Positions 16,632 through 25,174 of a stretch of DNA of 42,089 nucleotides are shown piece after piece. Source of the DNA: Bradyrhizobium sp. STM 3843 (GTDB taxonomy: Bacteria; Pseudomonadota; Alphaproteobacteria; Rhizobiales; Xanthobacteraceae); contig NZ_CAFK01000055.1 of assembly GCF_000239815.1 (NCBI RefSeq), positions 1 to 42,089 of the forward strand, read 5' to 3'. The notes beneath the pieces were generated by a model that did no database searches, had not been told where the DNA came from, and was given only the letters and a program-made list of their open reading frames with translations. Position 1 is the first letter of the stretch. Each line of letters begins with the position of its first letter. The translations under genes were made by a program, and so were the position numbers.

Positions 16632-16874
16632 TTGTTTCGTCGTACTGATTTCCGGGGAATGATGGTCGCAGCGACCGCGAAGTGGATGTGTCCAACCTCG
16701 AATTTCGGAAGTAATAGCAAAAAATTTTGGTTCGTCAACTCGCGCGGGGCCGCTTAGTTAACGGCAAGCGGGAGTCGCGGCGATCGCTCCGAGAAATTCG
16801 CGGGCAAATTCGTTAACAGCGATGTGGACAAATCGCGCGGTCCCAGCGCGCACACTGGCCGGGAATTTCGGAAA

Positions 16875-17066
16875 TTATTCCTGCGGCATTCGCTGGACGA
16901 TATGCTCCGGGAAAACCGGGACATAGTGCGATCGCCACGTCACCTCATCGTGGATCCGGCAATGCACCGTTCCGTATTCGCCGAGCGGCCGGCGCACCAC
17001 CATCCGGACCAAGACGACATCGCCTTCCTGGAGCGCGGCGACTTCCTTTCGACTGAGCGCGTTCAT
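16875..17066 (-). CDS. Small phage protein, 63 aa
   Basis: ATG 17066 overlaps the stop of the 17063-17890 gene by 4 bases (ATGA). The start upstream in the same frame would lie inside that gene and is rejected. The peptide begins MNALSRKEVAALQEGDVVLV and continues as a small beta-rich domain (GEYGTVHCRIHDEVTW). It is probably a small single-domain beta-barrel that travels with the preceding gene. Function is unknown. Confidence 0.6.
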   Translation of the reverse strand: MNALSRKEVAALQEGDVVLVRMVVRRPLGEYGTVHCRIHDEVTWRSHYVPVFPEHIVQRMPQE

Positions 17067-17890
17067 GCCCTCGCCGCCTCTTTCTGCTTGCGGAAGTCCG
17101 CGCGCGCGATCAAGGCGTGATAGACGCCCCACGCCTGCTCAAGCTGTTCGTCGTCCAGATCGGGGCGCAGGATGCGCAGGGTCTGGACATAGAACGCCTT
17201 TCGCGGGTCGGTCCGCTTCGGCGCAGGCTCCGTCAACTCAACCGGCTTATCAGCAGCCTCCGCTTTCGCCTTCTTCGGTCTGTAGAATTTGACCTTTGGG
17301 GCGTCGGCATTGAATTTCTTGCTGCGTTTCGATCGGTAGTTCTTGTCATCGCGGAAGATCTCGAAAAAATATTGCAACACCATCTTCAGTACCGGCATCG
17401 ATACTGGGTTGATGGGGCAGCTTGCCACGCAAACCTGCTCGACCAGGTCGCGCTGCGCCGCCGGCATGTAGTATTGCAGGACATCGAAATCCTCGCGCGC
17501 CTCGCGTTCGCGCATCTCGCGGTCAATGTCGAGATAGTCATCGGTCCTGCGCCGGCCGGTCTCGATCGGCTTCTCGAGATCCGCAACGAACTGGCGGAAG
17601 AACGAGGACCCCGCCGCCGATCGCGTGCGGCCGTGGAAGGTCTCGAAGGCGTGATAAATCTCGGCGATCCGGAAGCCAGCGGAGACCTCGGCCGATGTGA
17701 GTTCGTCATGGAGAGCGAGCCGACCCAGCTCAGTGCCGAGGCGCGGATCCAATCCGATCTTCTGCCCGTTCGTCTTGATGCGCTGCCAGAGCACCGGCGA
17801 GATCGGCTGTTTCGATGTTTCTCCCGGTTTCAATTTTCCGCAACCGTACCGCTCGCCCGCCTTCGCTGGTCGACCGCGCTTTGCAGCCAT
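17063..17890 (-). CDS. Phage protein of unknown function, first gene of the late region (late-control candidate)
   Basis: The product is 275 residues, start ATG 17890 with GGGGGAG about 10 bases upstream. The basic N-terminus (MAAKRGRPAKAGERYGCGK, an AT-hook-like GRP core) is followed by a mostly helical body with a CVASCPINPVSMPVLKMVL segment and a basic KYRSKRSKKF-like stretch. The C-terminal 60 residues look like a second small helical domain. It sits at the head of the leftward transcript that leads to the terminase genes, where phages often place a late regulator. The sequence does not name the family, so the regulator idea is positional only. Confidence 0.6.
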   Translation of the reverse strand: MAAKRGRPAKAGERYGCGKLKPGETSKQPISPVLWQRIKTNGQKIGLDPRLGTELGRLALHDELTSAEVSAGFRIAEIYHAFETFHGRTRSAAGSSFFRQFVADLEKPIETGRRRTDDYLDIDREMREREAREDFDVLQYYMPAAQRDLVEQVCVASCPINPVSMPVLKMVLQYFFEIFRDDKNYRSKRSKKFNADAPKVKFYRPKKAKAEAADKPVELTEPAPKRTDPRKAFYVQTLRILRPDLDDEQLEQAWGVYHALIARADFRKQKEAARA

Positions 17891-18672
17891 GATGCAATTC
17901 TCCCCCGTGCCATCATTTAATATATGATACGTTTCACGGGAAAGCGCTACACTACGATCAACTAATCAGTACACACGTCAACGTTCCGCGAGCGGAACGA
18001 CCTCGAGCGCGCACTCCTAAGCAGAAGCGGGATTGACGCCCACTTAGGCCGTAACAGCAGCGCTAGAGCAGACATTCCAGCAGTGCTGCTTTAGGGCCAC
18101 TAGCAGAGAGTGCAACAAGAGCACCGCTCATAGCGGTTTAGCCCCGAAGCTTCAGAACCTTTTGCTCAGCGGGACAGTTTACCCTTGTCGACGAGGACCT
18201 CGCATTGCTCAAGCTGGGCGCAGCTGCCTGGAAGCGTGGCGTGACGAGAACCCCAATGTTCGCCCTCTGGGTCAAACGCGGCGCTCCGGGCCCGCGTTCG
18301 CCTCACTTGAGACGTGCGGCAAGTATTTTTATCCCACTCGTCGATACATAGGCAAACCTTCCCCACTCAAGCACCCGATCGCCCTCGCGATAGGCTTTAG
18401 GCGACTTCAAGCTCTCCGGCAGGCGCACGGCCCAGATGAAAGTGCTTGTTCTCGATTGTTGGCGCTTGCAGTTTCTTGACGAGGAGGTCCTTGGGACGAC
18501 CGACGCTTGAGAGCCGATCGAACCCTGATTGTCGAAATTGGCGGCCAATTCGAAGCAGCGAAGGTCTGCTGTCGCCAAGTAATGGCGAGCCGAAAAGCAC
18601 TGGAAAGGTCAACTCGTCGCGCGCTTTACCTACCGGAGAGGCGCAGGTTTCAAGGCGTTGCACGTCGCTCCG
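17891..18672. other. Intergenic cargo-zone DNA, no gene supported
   Basis: This 780-base stretch begins with an AT-rich segment (17905-17945) that is the probable promoter zone of the leftward 17890 gene. It then contains a strong palindrome at 17982. Two overlapping minus-strand open frames (18303-18578 and 18397-18663) have no ribosome site or recognisable family. The change of frame between them, with similar composition, would fit a decayed gene, but I cannot prove it. Confidence 0.45.
17982..17999. repeat. Near-perfect palindrome CGTTCCGC-GA-GCGGAACG
   Basis: Eight-base perfect arms around a 2-base centre lie about 90 bases upstream of the 17890 start. The loop is too small for an efficient terminator hairpin, so a dimeric regulator site is more likely. 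No second copy was noticed in the window. Confidence 0.5.
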
Positions 18673-19119
18673 TCATTTCTTTGCGAGCGCCGATTTGGCA
18701 ATGCTGTTGTACCAGCCGCGATGAGCGACCTCGGAGTCGAGTGGCAGCTGACCGGCACTACTCCATCGCGTTTGACCGATGAATGAGGCCATGGTCAGCG
18801 CGTTTCGATCCGCAATGTCCGCCCGGAAGTGAAAGCATACGTGCCAGGTGCCGTCATGGCCCTCGAACGACTCAACGTCGACCAAATCTGGCTTATTGAT
18901 GTCAACACCTGCCTGCTCCTTGGCCACGCGCTTGGCCCCAGCATAAGGATCCTCACCGAAATTAAGGACATCATTGGGGAGGAACAATCCAGTCTGCGCA
19001 TCTGGGCCGTCCTTCATATGGACGTACAGCACGTGGCCGCCTTCGATCAAACTCACTGTTACGATCGGTTTGACGGGGTGGGTCATAGGTTGGGATTGCG
19101 CTGCCGAAGATTGAGCCAT
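18673..19119 (-). CDS. Nudix-fold protein with a degenerate Nudix box
   Basis: The product is 148 residues, start ATG 19119 with an excellent GGAGG site. The fold pattern of a Nudix hydrolase is visible: a strand at PIVTVSLIEGGHVLYV, then GLFLPNDVLNFGEDPYAGAK, RVAKEQAGV, and a later strand HVCFHFRADI. The box GEDPxxxAxREVxEExG is present as GEDPYAGAKRVAKEQAG. The REVxEE core therefore reads RVAKEQ, losing two of the acidic residues that bind metal. The protein is probably a ligand-binding or regulatory Nudix homologue and not an active pyrophosphatase. It lies 48 bases downstream of the cytochrome gene and may belong to that operon. Confidence 0.7.
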   Translation of the reverse strand: MAQSSAAQSQPMTHPVKPIVTVSLIEGGHVLYVHMKDGPDAQTGLFLPNDVLNFGEDPYAGAKRVAKEQAGVDINKPDLVDVESFEGHDGTWHVCFHFRADIADRNALTMASFIGQTRWSSAGQLPLDSEVAHRGWYNSIAKSALAKK

Positions 19120-19166
19120 TTGGACCCTCCTTGTTTACATCAGTTACGAAAGCACGCTTCAACTCG

Positions 19167-20252
19167 TCACAGACTTTCAAGAAAGCACAGCAAGGCGCGA
19201 CGCTCGTCGTCCTGCAGCGCCTGCCACCGCGAACGTGTCGCTCTCGCCTCTCCATCGTGCTCCTCGATTGCCTGGGCTAGATTATCAGCACGACCGTCAT
19301 GCAGATAGGGCGGTCCGAACGAAGTTAGCCCCCAAAGCGGCGGCGTTCGGAAATCGGAACCTCCGGCCGCTCCGTCACTTATTCCGTCACTCAGTCCAGG
19401 TCCCATGTCATGCAGAAGCAGGTCCGTGTACGGGCGAATCTCAAACTCGACTGCAGTGCCATTGCGGTTGAATTTGCCGGAGAAGATCGAAACATGGCAT
19501 TGGGAACAACCGATTTTCTCGAACAGCTCCTTCCCCGTAATTTCAAGAGGGGAACCGCGGCTTTTTCCGGGAGGCGGGCTCAGCATTTCGACAAAAGTCG
19601 TCACCTGGTCTAACGCGTTCTCAAGATCAACCCGATCTTTGCCTTCTTGGACTTTTGCTCCGAAACCAAGCTCGACGGAAAAGGCGGTGCGGACGAAATG
19701 GGCGAGATCCGGAATGCCGGCCTTCCAGCCGAAGCGACCGAACTCGCCCGGCGTGCCGCCCGGCCGTCCTTGTATGTGATCCGGGCCGCCTCTCGGTCGC
19801 ACGAGAGTCTCTTGCGGTATTTTTTCCAGCAGGCCGAGACCAAACAGTGGGGGCGCCTTGCGACGGCTGAAGCCATCGGGCGGCGGCTGTTCGAATATGC
19901 CGCTACCGGTTCTCCTGAACCGCTGGAATACGTGTCCACCCATCTCGTCCACAACCCTGGCCGATACGAAGACGAACGTACCCGTCGTCAATCCCGCGCC
20001 TCCGGGCATCGGAACGGCGTGGCACGCGAGGCAGCTTCGTTCGTTAAATGTCGCGCCCACGCCGTCCAACTCACTCCAGACCCGCGAGAACTGCCGCAAG
20101 CCTCTGCGAAACTGGTCCCAATCTGCGATCGAAGAGAGCGCCGGTTCGCCAAAATATCCGGCCGCTGGCTCAGCAGCCAATCCCATGGTGGGACCGGCCG
20201 CCAGAGCGCACGCCAAGGAAATGACAAGCCGAGGATTCACGGATTCGCTCAC
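19167..20252 (-). CDS. Secreted di-haem c-type oxidoreductase (DUF1111 / DHOR family)
   Basis: The product is 361 residues, start GTG 20252 overlapping the propeller stop by 4 bases (GTGA). A signal peptide covers about residues 1-27. Two haem-c sites are seen: CLACH (74-78) and CSQCH (249-253). Family landmarks include APPLFGLGLLEKIP, FGRFGWKAG, FRTPPLWGL and YLHDGRADNLAQAIEEHDGEA near the end. DHOR proteins are periplasmic di-haem enzymes distantly related to MauG and cytochrome c peroxidase; substrates are mostly unknown. Coupling to the propeller gene suggests a joint periplasmic redox function. The gene is not a phage gene by type; it is cargo or captured host DNA. Confidence 0.9.
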   Translation of the reverse strand: MSESVNPRLVISLACALAAGPTMGLAAEPAAGYFGEPALSSIADWDQFRRGLRQFSRVWSELDGVGATFNERSCLACHAVPMPGGAGLTTGTFVFVSARVVDEMGGHVFQRFRRTGSGIFEQPPPDGFSRRKAPPLFGLGLLEKIPQETLVRPRGGPDHIQGRPGGTPGEFGRFGWKAGIPDLAHFVRTAFSVELGFGAKVQEGKDRVDLENALDQVTTFVEMLSPPPGKSRGSPLEITGKELFEKIGCSQCHVSIFSGKFNRNGTAVEFEIRPYTDLLLHDMGPGLSDGISDGAAGGSDFRTPPLWGLTSFGPPYLHDGRADNLAQAIEEHDGEARATRSRWQALQDDERRALLCFLESL

Positions 20253-21385
20253 TGCTCGTTGGATGTGACCTTCTTTATTCCTTGGGGCAGGAAATCGATA
20301 CCATAGGGTGCATGACCGACACGTATTGATTGCGTCAGAGTATTGGTGTTGAGATCGAACGTGTTGACGGTGTTGCCGGCGAGATCGGTGAAGACCATCA
20401 TGTCGCTGGCCAACGCCACGTGCTTCGCACGCATAATGCCGTCCTGCGGCTCCTCCACTGCCGCGATCGCCCCGTCGGTCGGCTTTTTGGCACTGGCCTG
20501 AGGTTCGACACGATCGCCGGGTCGCTTGCCGCGCAACTCATAGGTCCTCACCGAATAGCCGTCCCTCGCGGACGGATTGGTCACGGTAATGATCGAAATC
20601 GAACTCGAGTAAAAATTGGCGACGGCAAGCTTCGTGCCCTCGTGATTCAACGCGATGCCCCATGGCGATTTACCTACCGGCAGTTCTTGCGACACCGTTC
20701 GCGTTTTGAGATCGAGAGCCACGACCTTGTCGTCGCCGAAGGCGGCCGTGAATGCCAATCCCTGCTTTTCGGATACGGCGACTGTATAGGGCAGATGTCC
20801 TACCGGGACCCGCTTTACTTCCTTTTGCTCGACGAGATCGACGAACGAGATGGTTCCCTCGCCCCAGTTGGAAATGATGGCCGTGCGATCGTCGTCAGCC
20901 AAGCCCACCCCGTAAGGCACGAGTCCGACGGGCACCTTGAAAAGCTCGCGCCGGCTTGCGAGGTCGACAACCGAGATCGAATTGCTGCCGGAATTGGCGA
21001 CAACCAGGCGGCTGAAATCCTTGGTCATGGCCATGTCACGCGGACTTTCGCCCACCTGAATCCTATAGGCCTCCAGATTTGCCTGCATGTCGATCACGGA
21101 AATCTTGTCAGCGCCGGAAAGACTTGCGTAGACGAATCGGCCGAGCTTATCGCTCTTGATGTCGTAGGGTTTTGCGCCAACCTCGATGCGGCTCTTTTCG
21201 CCGCCGCTATTCAGGTTGACGATCGATACCGTGTTATCGGCCCAGTTCGTATCGATCGCCAAGTCGGCCACGTCAGTACGGGAATTTCCCGCAAGTACGG
21301 CGGGAGCAAAAAGGAGCAAGGCTGCGACGACTCCAATCGCGCTTTTGCTGTCGTGTAGGCGCGGCTTACGAATGTAATTGTACAT
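20249..21385 (-). CDS. Secreted YVTN-family beta-propeller protein
   Basis: The product is 378 residues. ATG 21385 is chosen because GGAGG lies 7 bases upstream and it opens a signal peptide (hydrophobic AIGVVAALLLFAPAVLA). Upstream in-frame starts give a basic non-signal extension. The mature part has about seven repeats of a xxVPVGxxPxGxAxxxDxxxxxVxN type, such as RIQVGESPRDMAMTKDFSRL and RVPVGHLPYTVAVSEKQGL, forming a periplasmic propeller. It is translated in coupling with the di-haem cytochrome gene. Such propellers often accompany quinoprotein or haem enzymes as partners or scaffolds. Function is inferred. Confidence 0.88.
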   Translation of the reverse strand: MYNYIRKPRLHDSKSAIGVVAALLLFAPAVLAGNSRTDVADLAIDTNWADNTVSIVNLNSGGEKSRIEVGAKPYDIKSDKLGRFVYASLSGADKISVIDMQANLEAYRIQVGESPRDMAMTKDFSRLVVANSGSNSISVVDLASRRELFKVPVGLVPYGVGLADDDRTAIISNWGEGTISFVDLVEQKEVKRVPVGHLPYTVAVSEKQGLAFTAAFGDDKVVALDLKTRTVSQELPVGKSPWGIALNHEGTKLAVANFYSSSISIITVTNPSARDGYSVRTYELRGKRPGDRVEPQASAKKPTDGAIAAVEEPQDGIMRAKHVALASDMMVFTDLAGNTVNTFDLNTNTLTQSIRVGHAPYGIDFLPQGIKKVTSNEQ

Positions 21386-22008
21386 GAGCTGCCTCCAAGT
21401 CGTTTTGAGAACGGGGACAAGCAATTTGAAGGCTGACACCATTCGTGTCGCCTTTAGCTTACTGATCATGCGCCACCTACCAACCGAGGGGCCTGTGGTG
21501 GATATTCCCTGCGATCCCAACCGCAGTTCCGATAGGAGGCGCGCTCGCACGGACCGTTTTCCTGGGTTCGGCCCTTGCTTGCTAGGCATATTTGAAAGTA
21601 GGACACATCAGAGAACAAATTAGAGAACGATTAGGACAATACGGACTACCTCAAGTTGGAGAACCACTTGGTAGATTTGGGAACGCGTCGCCGAATTCCA
21701 TTAGGCAATGTTAGCTTCGGGTGAAGAGCGACGCTTCGAGATCCCTATCACTGACTTCCGGTTGAGCTCGGGGAGCGGACATCCACGGTAAAGATCGCGA
21801 GGCCCGGAACGCGGCTAGAACCGGAAGTCAGCCGAACGGCTTGATCTATCCTATTAGCTCAGCTGTGCTCTTTTGGAAAGCGACGATGTGAAAGGAAAGA
21901 TTCACCCGCAATTTCGTTGTTGTCGGATAAAAATGCTTGTTCTCGTAAATGGATTCCAGAGGTGGTAGATCACAGTAGCACAACTTAAAACTAAAAGAAA
22001 GGGAAAAT
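21386..22008. other. Intergenic region with an inverted-repeat element, no gene recognised
   Basis: This 620-base stretch carries the promoter of the leftward redox operon (near 21400-21600, boxes not assignable) and the promoter of the rightward 108-aa gene. It also holds a palindromic element at 21751-21831. The composition shifts to AT-rich near 21860-22000. No convincing open frame is present. Confidence 0.5.
21751..21831. repeat. Inverted repeat, 13-base perfect arms, 55-base spacer
   Basis: CTGACTTCCGGTT (21751-21763) and AACCGGAAGTCAG (21819-21831) are exact reverse complements. The block, with its GAGCGGACATC core, resembles short dispersed non-coding sequences I associate with Bradyrhizobiaceae genomes. 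It may be a relic or a small mobile palindromic element. A similar copy was not noticed elsewhere in the window. Confidence 0.6.
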
Positions 22009-22335
22009 ATGGCAGACAAGGTTTGGGAAATTTCGCTATCGGTGAAGGTCGAGACTGACACGGAAAGCAAAGCGCGACTAATCGTGCAGAATGCCTTAGG
22101 GGCACACGCGAAGGTACGGTCCTATGACTTGAAGAAGGGCAACGAGAAGTTGCTCTATCACTGGAATCCGATCGGTGGGGCACCTAAGGATCGAAAAATA
22201 CTCGGCTGCGAAGCCGACATTGGACTTGTCTACTCAGCAGAGTGGGCTGGCGATCGCTGGATGAACCTTGCGTCGAACGATGAAGCGGAGCACATGACGC
22301 ACTGGATGGACCACCCCGACACTCAAAATGACTAG
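22009..22335 (+). CDS. Hypothetical protein, 108 aa (cargo)
   Basis: The start ATG 22009 has AAAGGGA just upstream. The protein begins MADKVWEISLSVKVETDTES and is a soluble alpha/beta sequence of ordinary composition; its C-terminus is acidic and tryptophan-containing (MTHWMDHP). It stands alone between the redox operon and the replication genes, in AT-richer DNA. No family is recognised. The good ribosome site and ordinary composition support a real gene. Confidence 0.6.
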   Translation: MADKVWEISLSVKVETDTESKARLIVQNALGAHAKVRSYDLKKGNEKLLYHWNPIGGAPKDRKILGCEADIGLVYSAEWAGDRWMNLASNDEAEHMTHWMDHPDTQND

Positions 22336-22786
22336 TTGCATCATCCGCCAACGACAAAGCTCTTTCACGTAGCCCTAAACCCTGGTCAACAGATGATCGG
22401 TGAGACCTTGCATACCGCGCGATACTGGCCGCTATTTCGCGGGAATTTCTTCTAAGATTCGGATTAGATGCATTTATTCACATGATGGAGCAAGCGATTC
22501 AGTTCTGTGCGCCCAACGACGTGCAAAATACCGTCGGCGATTTGCGCTTACGCTGAGCGCTTTGTGAAGGATATTTTGCGTATCGCGGACGCCGTTCGGG
22601 ATGCGAAAGGTTAGAGCCTTATAGTCGCCGCCTTCGGCATGAGGGTGGCGGCCAGCGGCATCATTCGCAGACAGTCTGTCAAGAGCAGATCGAAGTTCAG
22701 CTTTCGGGGCAAAAGCGGTGAGGTTCGAGCAAATGTTTTCCGGTTTGTACCTAAAAGCAGACGCAACGCGTTTGTGAGCACACGCC
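22336..22786. other. Intergenic, no gene supported
   Basis: This 450-base stretch follows the 108-aa gene and ends at the stop of the leftward replication gene. A minus-strand frame (22474-22836) overlaps that gene and has no internal ATG or ribosome site, so it is not called. The sequence around 22420-22500 is AT-rich. Confidence 0.4.
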
Positions 22787-23506
22787 CTAGCTCGCCGATC
22801 CGACGGCCACGAAGCCAAGCGGCAGAGGCGGACCAACCGTCGCTTCCTTCCTTGCTAGCGCGAGCATCTGGCCGACCCCGTTGCGGAAAGCGTCACCTTT
22901 CAGGCCCTGCTGGTCCGCGGCCCCAACATATTCGGCGAGCTTCGCCACCAATGGGCCGGCTTCCCGAATCCATCTCGCGATGGTGAGCTCGGCAGCGGTG
23001 GCCGTAATGCCGAGCCTGCGGATCGCGACCGCTTTGCCCTCCGTCGTTAGCCAATAGCGGGGCGCGTCGCGTTCGGTGAATTGTCGATCGCGCTCGGACT
23101 TCCCTGCCCTCTCAAGCTTAAGCTTTTCGCGGCGACGTCGCTGGCGGTCCGCGGCGGTTGGGTCTTCCCTGTCCGGCTGCCGCTCGTCCCATGTCGCCAA
23201 ATAATCGTTCTCGATCCAGCCCAGCTCCTCGAGCTTCCGGAAGACCTCGGCGACCTTCTCCGGATCGATGTCGAGCGCCGCGCCGCAATCGATAACCGAG
23301 AAGTCGCGCACCCATCCCCGCGGCTTCGATCGGTTCGCTGTCCGCAGCAACGCGAGCGCAATCATAGACACCTCGGACACCGACATCGAGCACTGTCGCG
23401 CGACATAGCGGAATTTCGGATGGCCGAGGAAATCGTTATAAAGGCGAAACCAGTCGTACCGCTTTTGCCTGTCGGACCACGGCTTGCGGGGTAGCTTCTC
23501 GCTCAT
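22787..23506 (-). CDS. Phage replication-initiation-like protein (winged-helix N-terminus)
   Basis: The product is 239 residues, ATG 23506 with AAGG upstream. The N-terminal 110 residues (DWFRLYNDFLGHPKFRYVAR, then IALALLRTANRS and EVFRKLEELGWIEND, then WDERQ) follow the winged-helix pattern of phage replication proteins with a WxxRQ end. A basic linker (RQRRRREKLKLER) leads to a helical C-terminal domain. This resembles phage O-like or DnaT/DnaC-adapter proteins by layout. Position downstream of the small accessory genes, away from the early operon, is unusual. The match is by pattern, with no database check. Confidence 0.6.
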   Translation of the reverse strand: MSEKLPRKPWSDRQKRYDWFRLYNDFLGHPKFRYVARQCSMSVSEVSMIALALLRTANRSKPRGWVRDFSVIDCGAALDIDPEKVAEVFRKLEELGWIENDYLATWDERQPDREDPTAADRQRRRREKLKLERAGKSERDRQFTERDAPRYWLTTEGKAVAIRRLGITATAAELTIARWIREAGPLVAKLAEYVGAADQQGLKGDAFRNGVGQMLALARKEATVGPPLPLGFVAVGSAS

Positions 23507-23635
23507 TCAGAGAACCTTGGGGAGTGTCACGCGCGCCCGATACTCATGAGGGCTGTAGTAGACGCCGCGGGCAGCGTCGAAGCCGCCGACGTAATCAGTG
23601 ACCAGCTTGGCGGTGCACAAAGTTTCTAATTCCAA
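23507..23635 (-). CDS. Possible 42-aa phage protein (short, tentative)
   Basis: A short minus-strand frame ends with TGA directly against the ATG of the replication gene (TGAATG). The C-terminal peptide DYVGGFDAARGVYYSPHEYR looks like real protein, with normal codon use. The only start is TTG 23635 (or a later TTG) and no ribosome site is visible, so the N-terminus is unsure. It may be the tail of a truncated gene. Confidence 0.3.
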   Translation of the reverse strand: MELETLCTAKLVTDYVGGFDAARGVYYSPHEYRARVTLPKVL

Positions 23636-23736
23636 GCCGACGGTGGAGCGGCGCGAAGGGGTTCGAGTCCTTATTACCGAACGCCACCTTCGCTTTGGGG
23701 ATCCCGCCCATATTCCTCCGCCGCTTCATTCGATCG

Positions 23737-24012
23737 TCATGCCCGCCCCAGCGGCTCTTGCTGCGCCATCACGAGCGGCGTCTTCTTCCAGCGCTTGATG
23801 TATTCGAGGACGTTGAAATAGAAGGCCTTGGCGTCTTCCGGCGGGTGATGCGCAAGGATCTCGCCTGCGACTTTGCAGAGCACTTCGAGCGCCTGGTCGC
23901 TGAGAACGGGGATTGAACCGTCTTCGGACGGCGGCGCGCCATCGGCGCGCAACGCCTCCCGAATGCGGCATTCCATGCAGTTGCGGCCGAAAGTAGGATG
24001 CAGATCGGTCAC
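23737..24012 (-). CDS. Small phage protein with one CxxC pair
   Basis: The product is 91 residues. GTG 24012 overlaps the preceding stop by 4 bases (GTGA). The N-terminus has GRNCMECRIREALRA; the two cysteines could bind metal with other ligands. The rest is helical (LSDQALEVLCKVAGEILAHH, then FYFNVLEYIKRWKK). Coupled to the coiled-coil gene before it. No family is known to me. Confidence 0.6.
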   Translation of the reverse strand: MTDLHPTFGRNCMECRIREALRADGAPPSEDGSIPVLSDQALEVLCKVAGEILAHHPPEDAKAFYFNVLEYIKRWKKTPLVMAQQEPLGRA

Positions 24013-24563
24013 GCCAATCCCCGGTGCCCGCGCTCGCGCCGCCGCTCCATTCGCGTCTCTTGCAGGAACATCGGCATGCCCTCGGGCAGAGTCCCGCGCG
24101 GTGCGCGCGCCTCGATCGAGGCAACAGCCGTTTCCATGAGCAGGCGCGAGCGTAGCCGATCGGATGCCGTCGCCTCCTGGATGATGCGCCTCATACCGTC
24201 ATTCCGTCCGGTCAAAGCGGGATTGAGAGGCACTTCGGCTTCGATTTCGCCCGACGGTTCCGTCGCGGCGCGGTCACCTCCGGATGCGATATCGCCGGCG
24301 GTCGACGCCGGCCCGGCGACCGGCCGGCGGGATGTGCGCAGCATGGTCAGCGCCATGTTGGCGATTTTGTCCGTGACCTCTCGCGTGTCGTCGACCAGCA
24401 ATTGCATGTCGCTCTGCCTGACCTCGAGATCGTCTTTCTCTGCGGTCACCGCCGCCAGCGCCTTCGTCAAAGCCACCTTCTCGGCCTCGAGCGATTCGAT
24501 CTTGGCGAGCGCTTCACTCAGATCGTGCTCGATACTGGCAACTTGTTCAGCAATTGCAGGCAT
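24009..24563 (-). CDS. Phage coiled-coil protein
   Basis: The product is 184 residues. ATG 24563 is preferred over ATG 24569, because AAAGGA directly abuts the first ATG and is 6 bases before the second. Residues 1-70 are a long heptad helix (HDLSEALAKIESLEAEKVAL, then TKALAAVTAEKDDLE). Then come VTDKIANMALTML, a disordered linker, and a helical tail (RNDGMRRIIQEATASDRLRS) that ends with arginine-rich sequence. It is translationally coupled to the CxxC protein. A role in replication or DNA handling is possible but nothing proves it. Confidence 0.65.
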   Translation of the reverse strand: MPAIAEQVASIEHDLSEALAKIESLEAEKVALTKALAAVTAEKDDLEVRQSDMQLLVDDTREVTDKIANMALTMLRTSRRPVAGPASTAGDIASGGDRAATEPSGEIEAEVPLNPALTGRNDGMRRIIQEATASDRLRSRLLMETAVASIEARAPRGTLPEGMPMFLQETRMERRRERGHRGLA

Positions 24564-24676
24564 ATTCATTCCTTTCGTTTGAAGCGTGATTTTCCGTGGA
24601 AGTAATCACTTCGTTGCGGCTCGACCGCAGCCATGCGCCGCGGTCGCGGTCGCATCAGCTGCGCTCTGTGCCCTGC

Positions 24677-25174
24677 TCATCTTTCCCCCGCCCCTGCAGC
24701 ACTTTGCGTTCGGCGTCTCTCAGTTGCTCTTTCGAGTAGCTTTCGAGCAGCTTCGATCGCAGCCGCTGCCTCTGCGAACGCATCCTCACGATGGTCAAGG
24801 CCAATCTGGTTAGAGATATCGATTTCATGTTGTAGTGACCGGATCTCCGCTTGCAGCACTTCGATCATCACAGCTCGGATGCCGGCCATCAGGAAGTGAG
24901 GAACGGTCTTCCGCCTTTTCTGGCGGATGAGCCGCAGCGTTTTGACCGATACGGCGAGCTTGTTCGCAAAACTCATACGAACATCTCCCTCTGAGAGACC
25001 CGTTTGCCGCGACCTAATAGTCTCGGCGATTTCAAGCATTCTGCTTGCACTGGGAATGTCTCTTGCAAATGCGGTCACGTTGGCTTGCCCGAAAAGGGCC
25101 TCCTCAAGTTCTTTCCTGGTCGGCGTCCTCGTCCATGGTGATGGACATGAGCGAAGACGAAGATCCGTACACAC
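24677..25174 (-). CDS. Helical phage protein, possible DNA-binding, start uncertain
   Basis: The frame is open from 25285, but the part before about residue 40 does not look conserved. GTG 25174 is given as a workable start; TTG 25285 is the other option and neither has a strong ribosome site. The convincing part begins TPTRKELEEALFGQANVTAF and continues through a helix-turn-helix-like FANKLAVSVKTLRLIRQKRR. It then becomes a long helix (EVLQAEIRSLQHEIDISNQ) and a basic tail. It is the first gene of the leftward accessory group, next to the immunity region, so a regulatory role is possible. Confidence 0.55.
   Translation of the reverse strand: MCTDLRLRSCPSPWTRTPTRKELEEALFGQANVTAFARDIPSASRMLEIAETIRSRQTGLSEGDVRMSFANKLAVSVKTLRLIRQKRRKTVPHFLMAGIRAVMIEVLQAEIRSLQHEIDISNQIGLDHREDAFAEAAAAIEAARKLLERATERRRTQSAAGAGER

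Noticed and set aside
15225..17937. GTGAAACGTA upstream of both the SLATT gene (15225) and, on the other strand, the 17890 gene (17928)
   Set aside because: A 10-base match is expected many times by chance in 42 kb, and the flanks differ.
18303..18663. Two overlapping minus-strand frames that could be one frameshifted gene
   Set aside because: No family is recognised in either frame, so a pseudogene call cannot be supported.
22474..22836. Minus-strand 120-codon frame
   Set aside because: It overlaps the replication gene, lacks an internal ATG and a ribosome site, and has no recognisable fold.
23652..23675. tRNA-like T-loop word GGTTCGAGTCC
   Set aside because: No acceptor, D or anticodon arm can be folded around it; the flanking sequence gives no cloverleaf.
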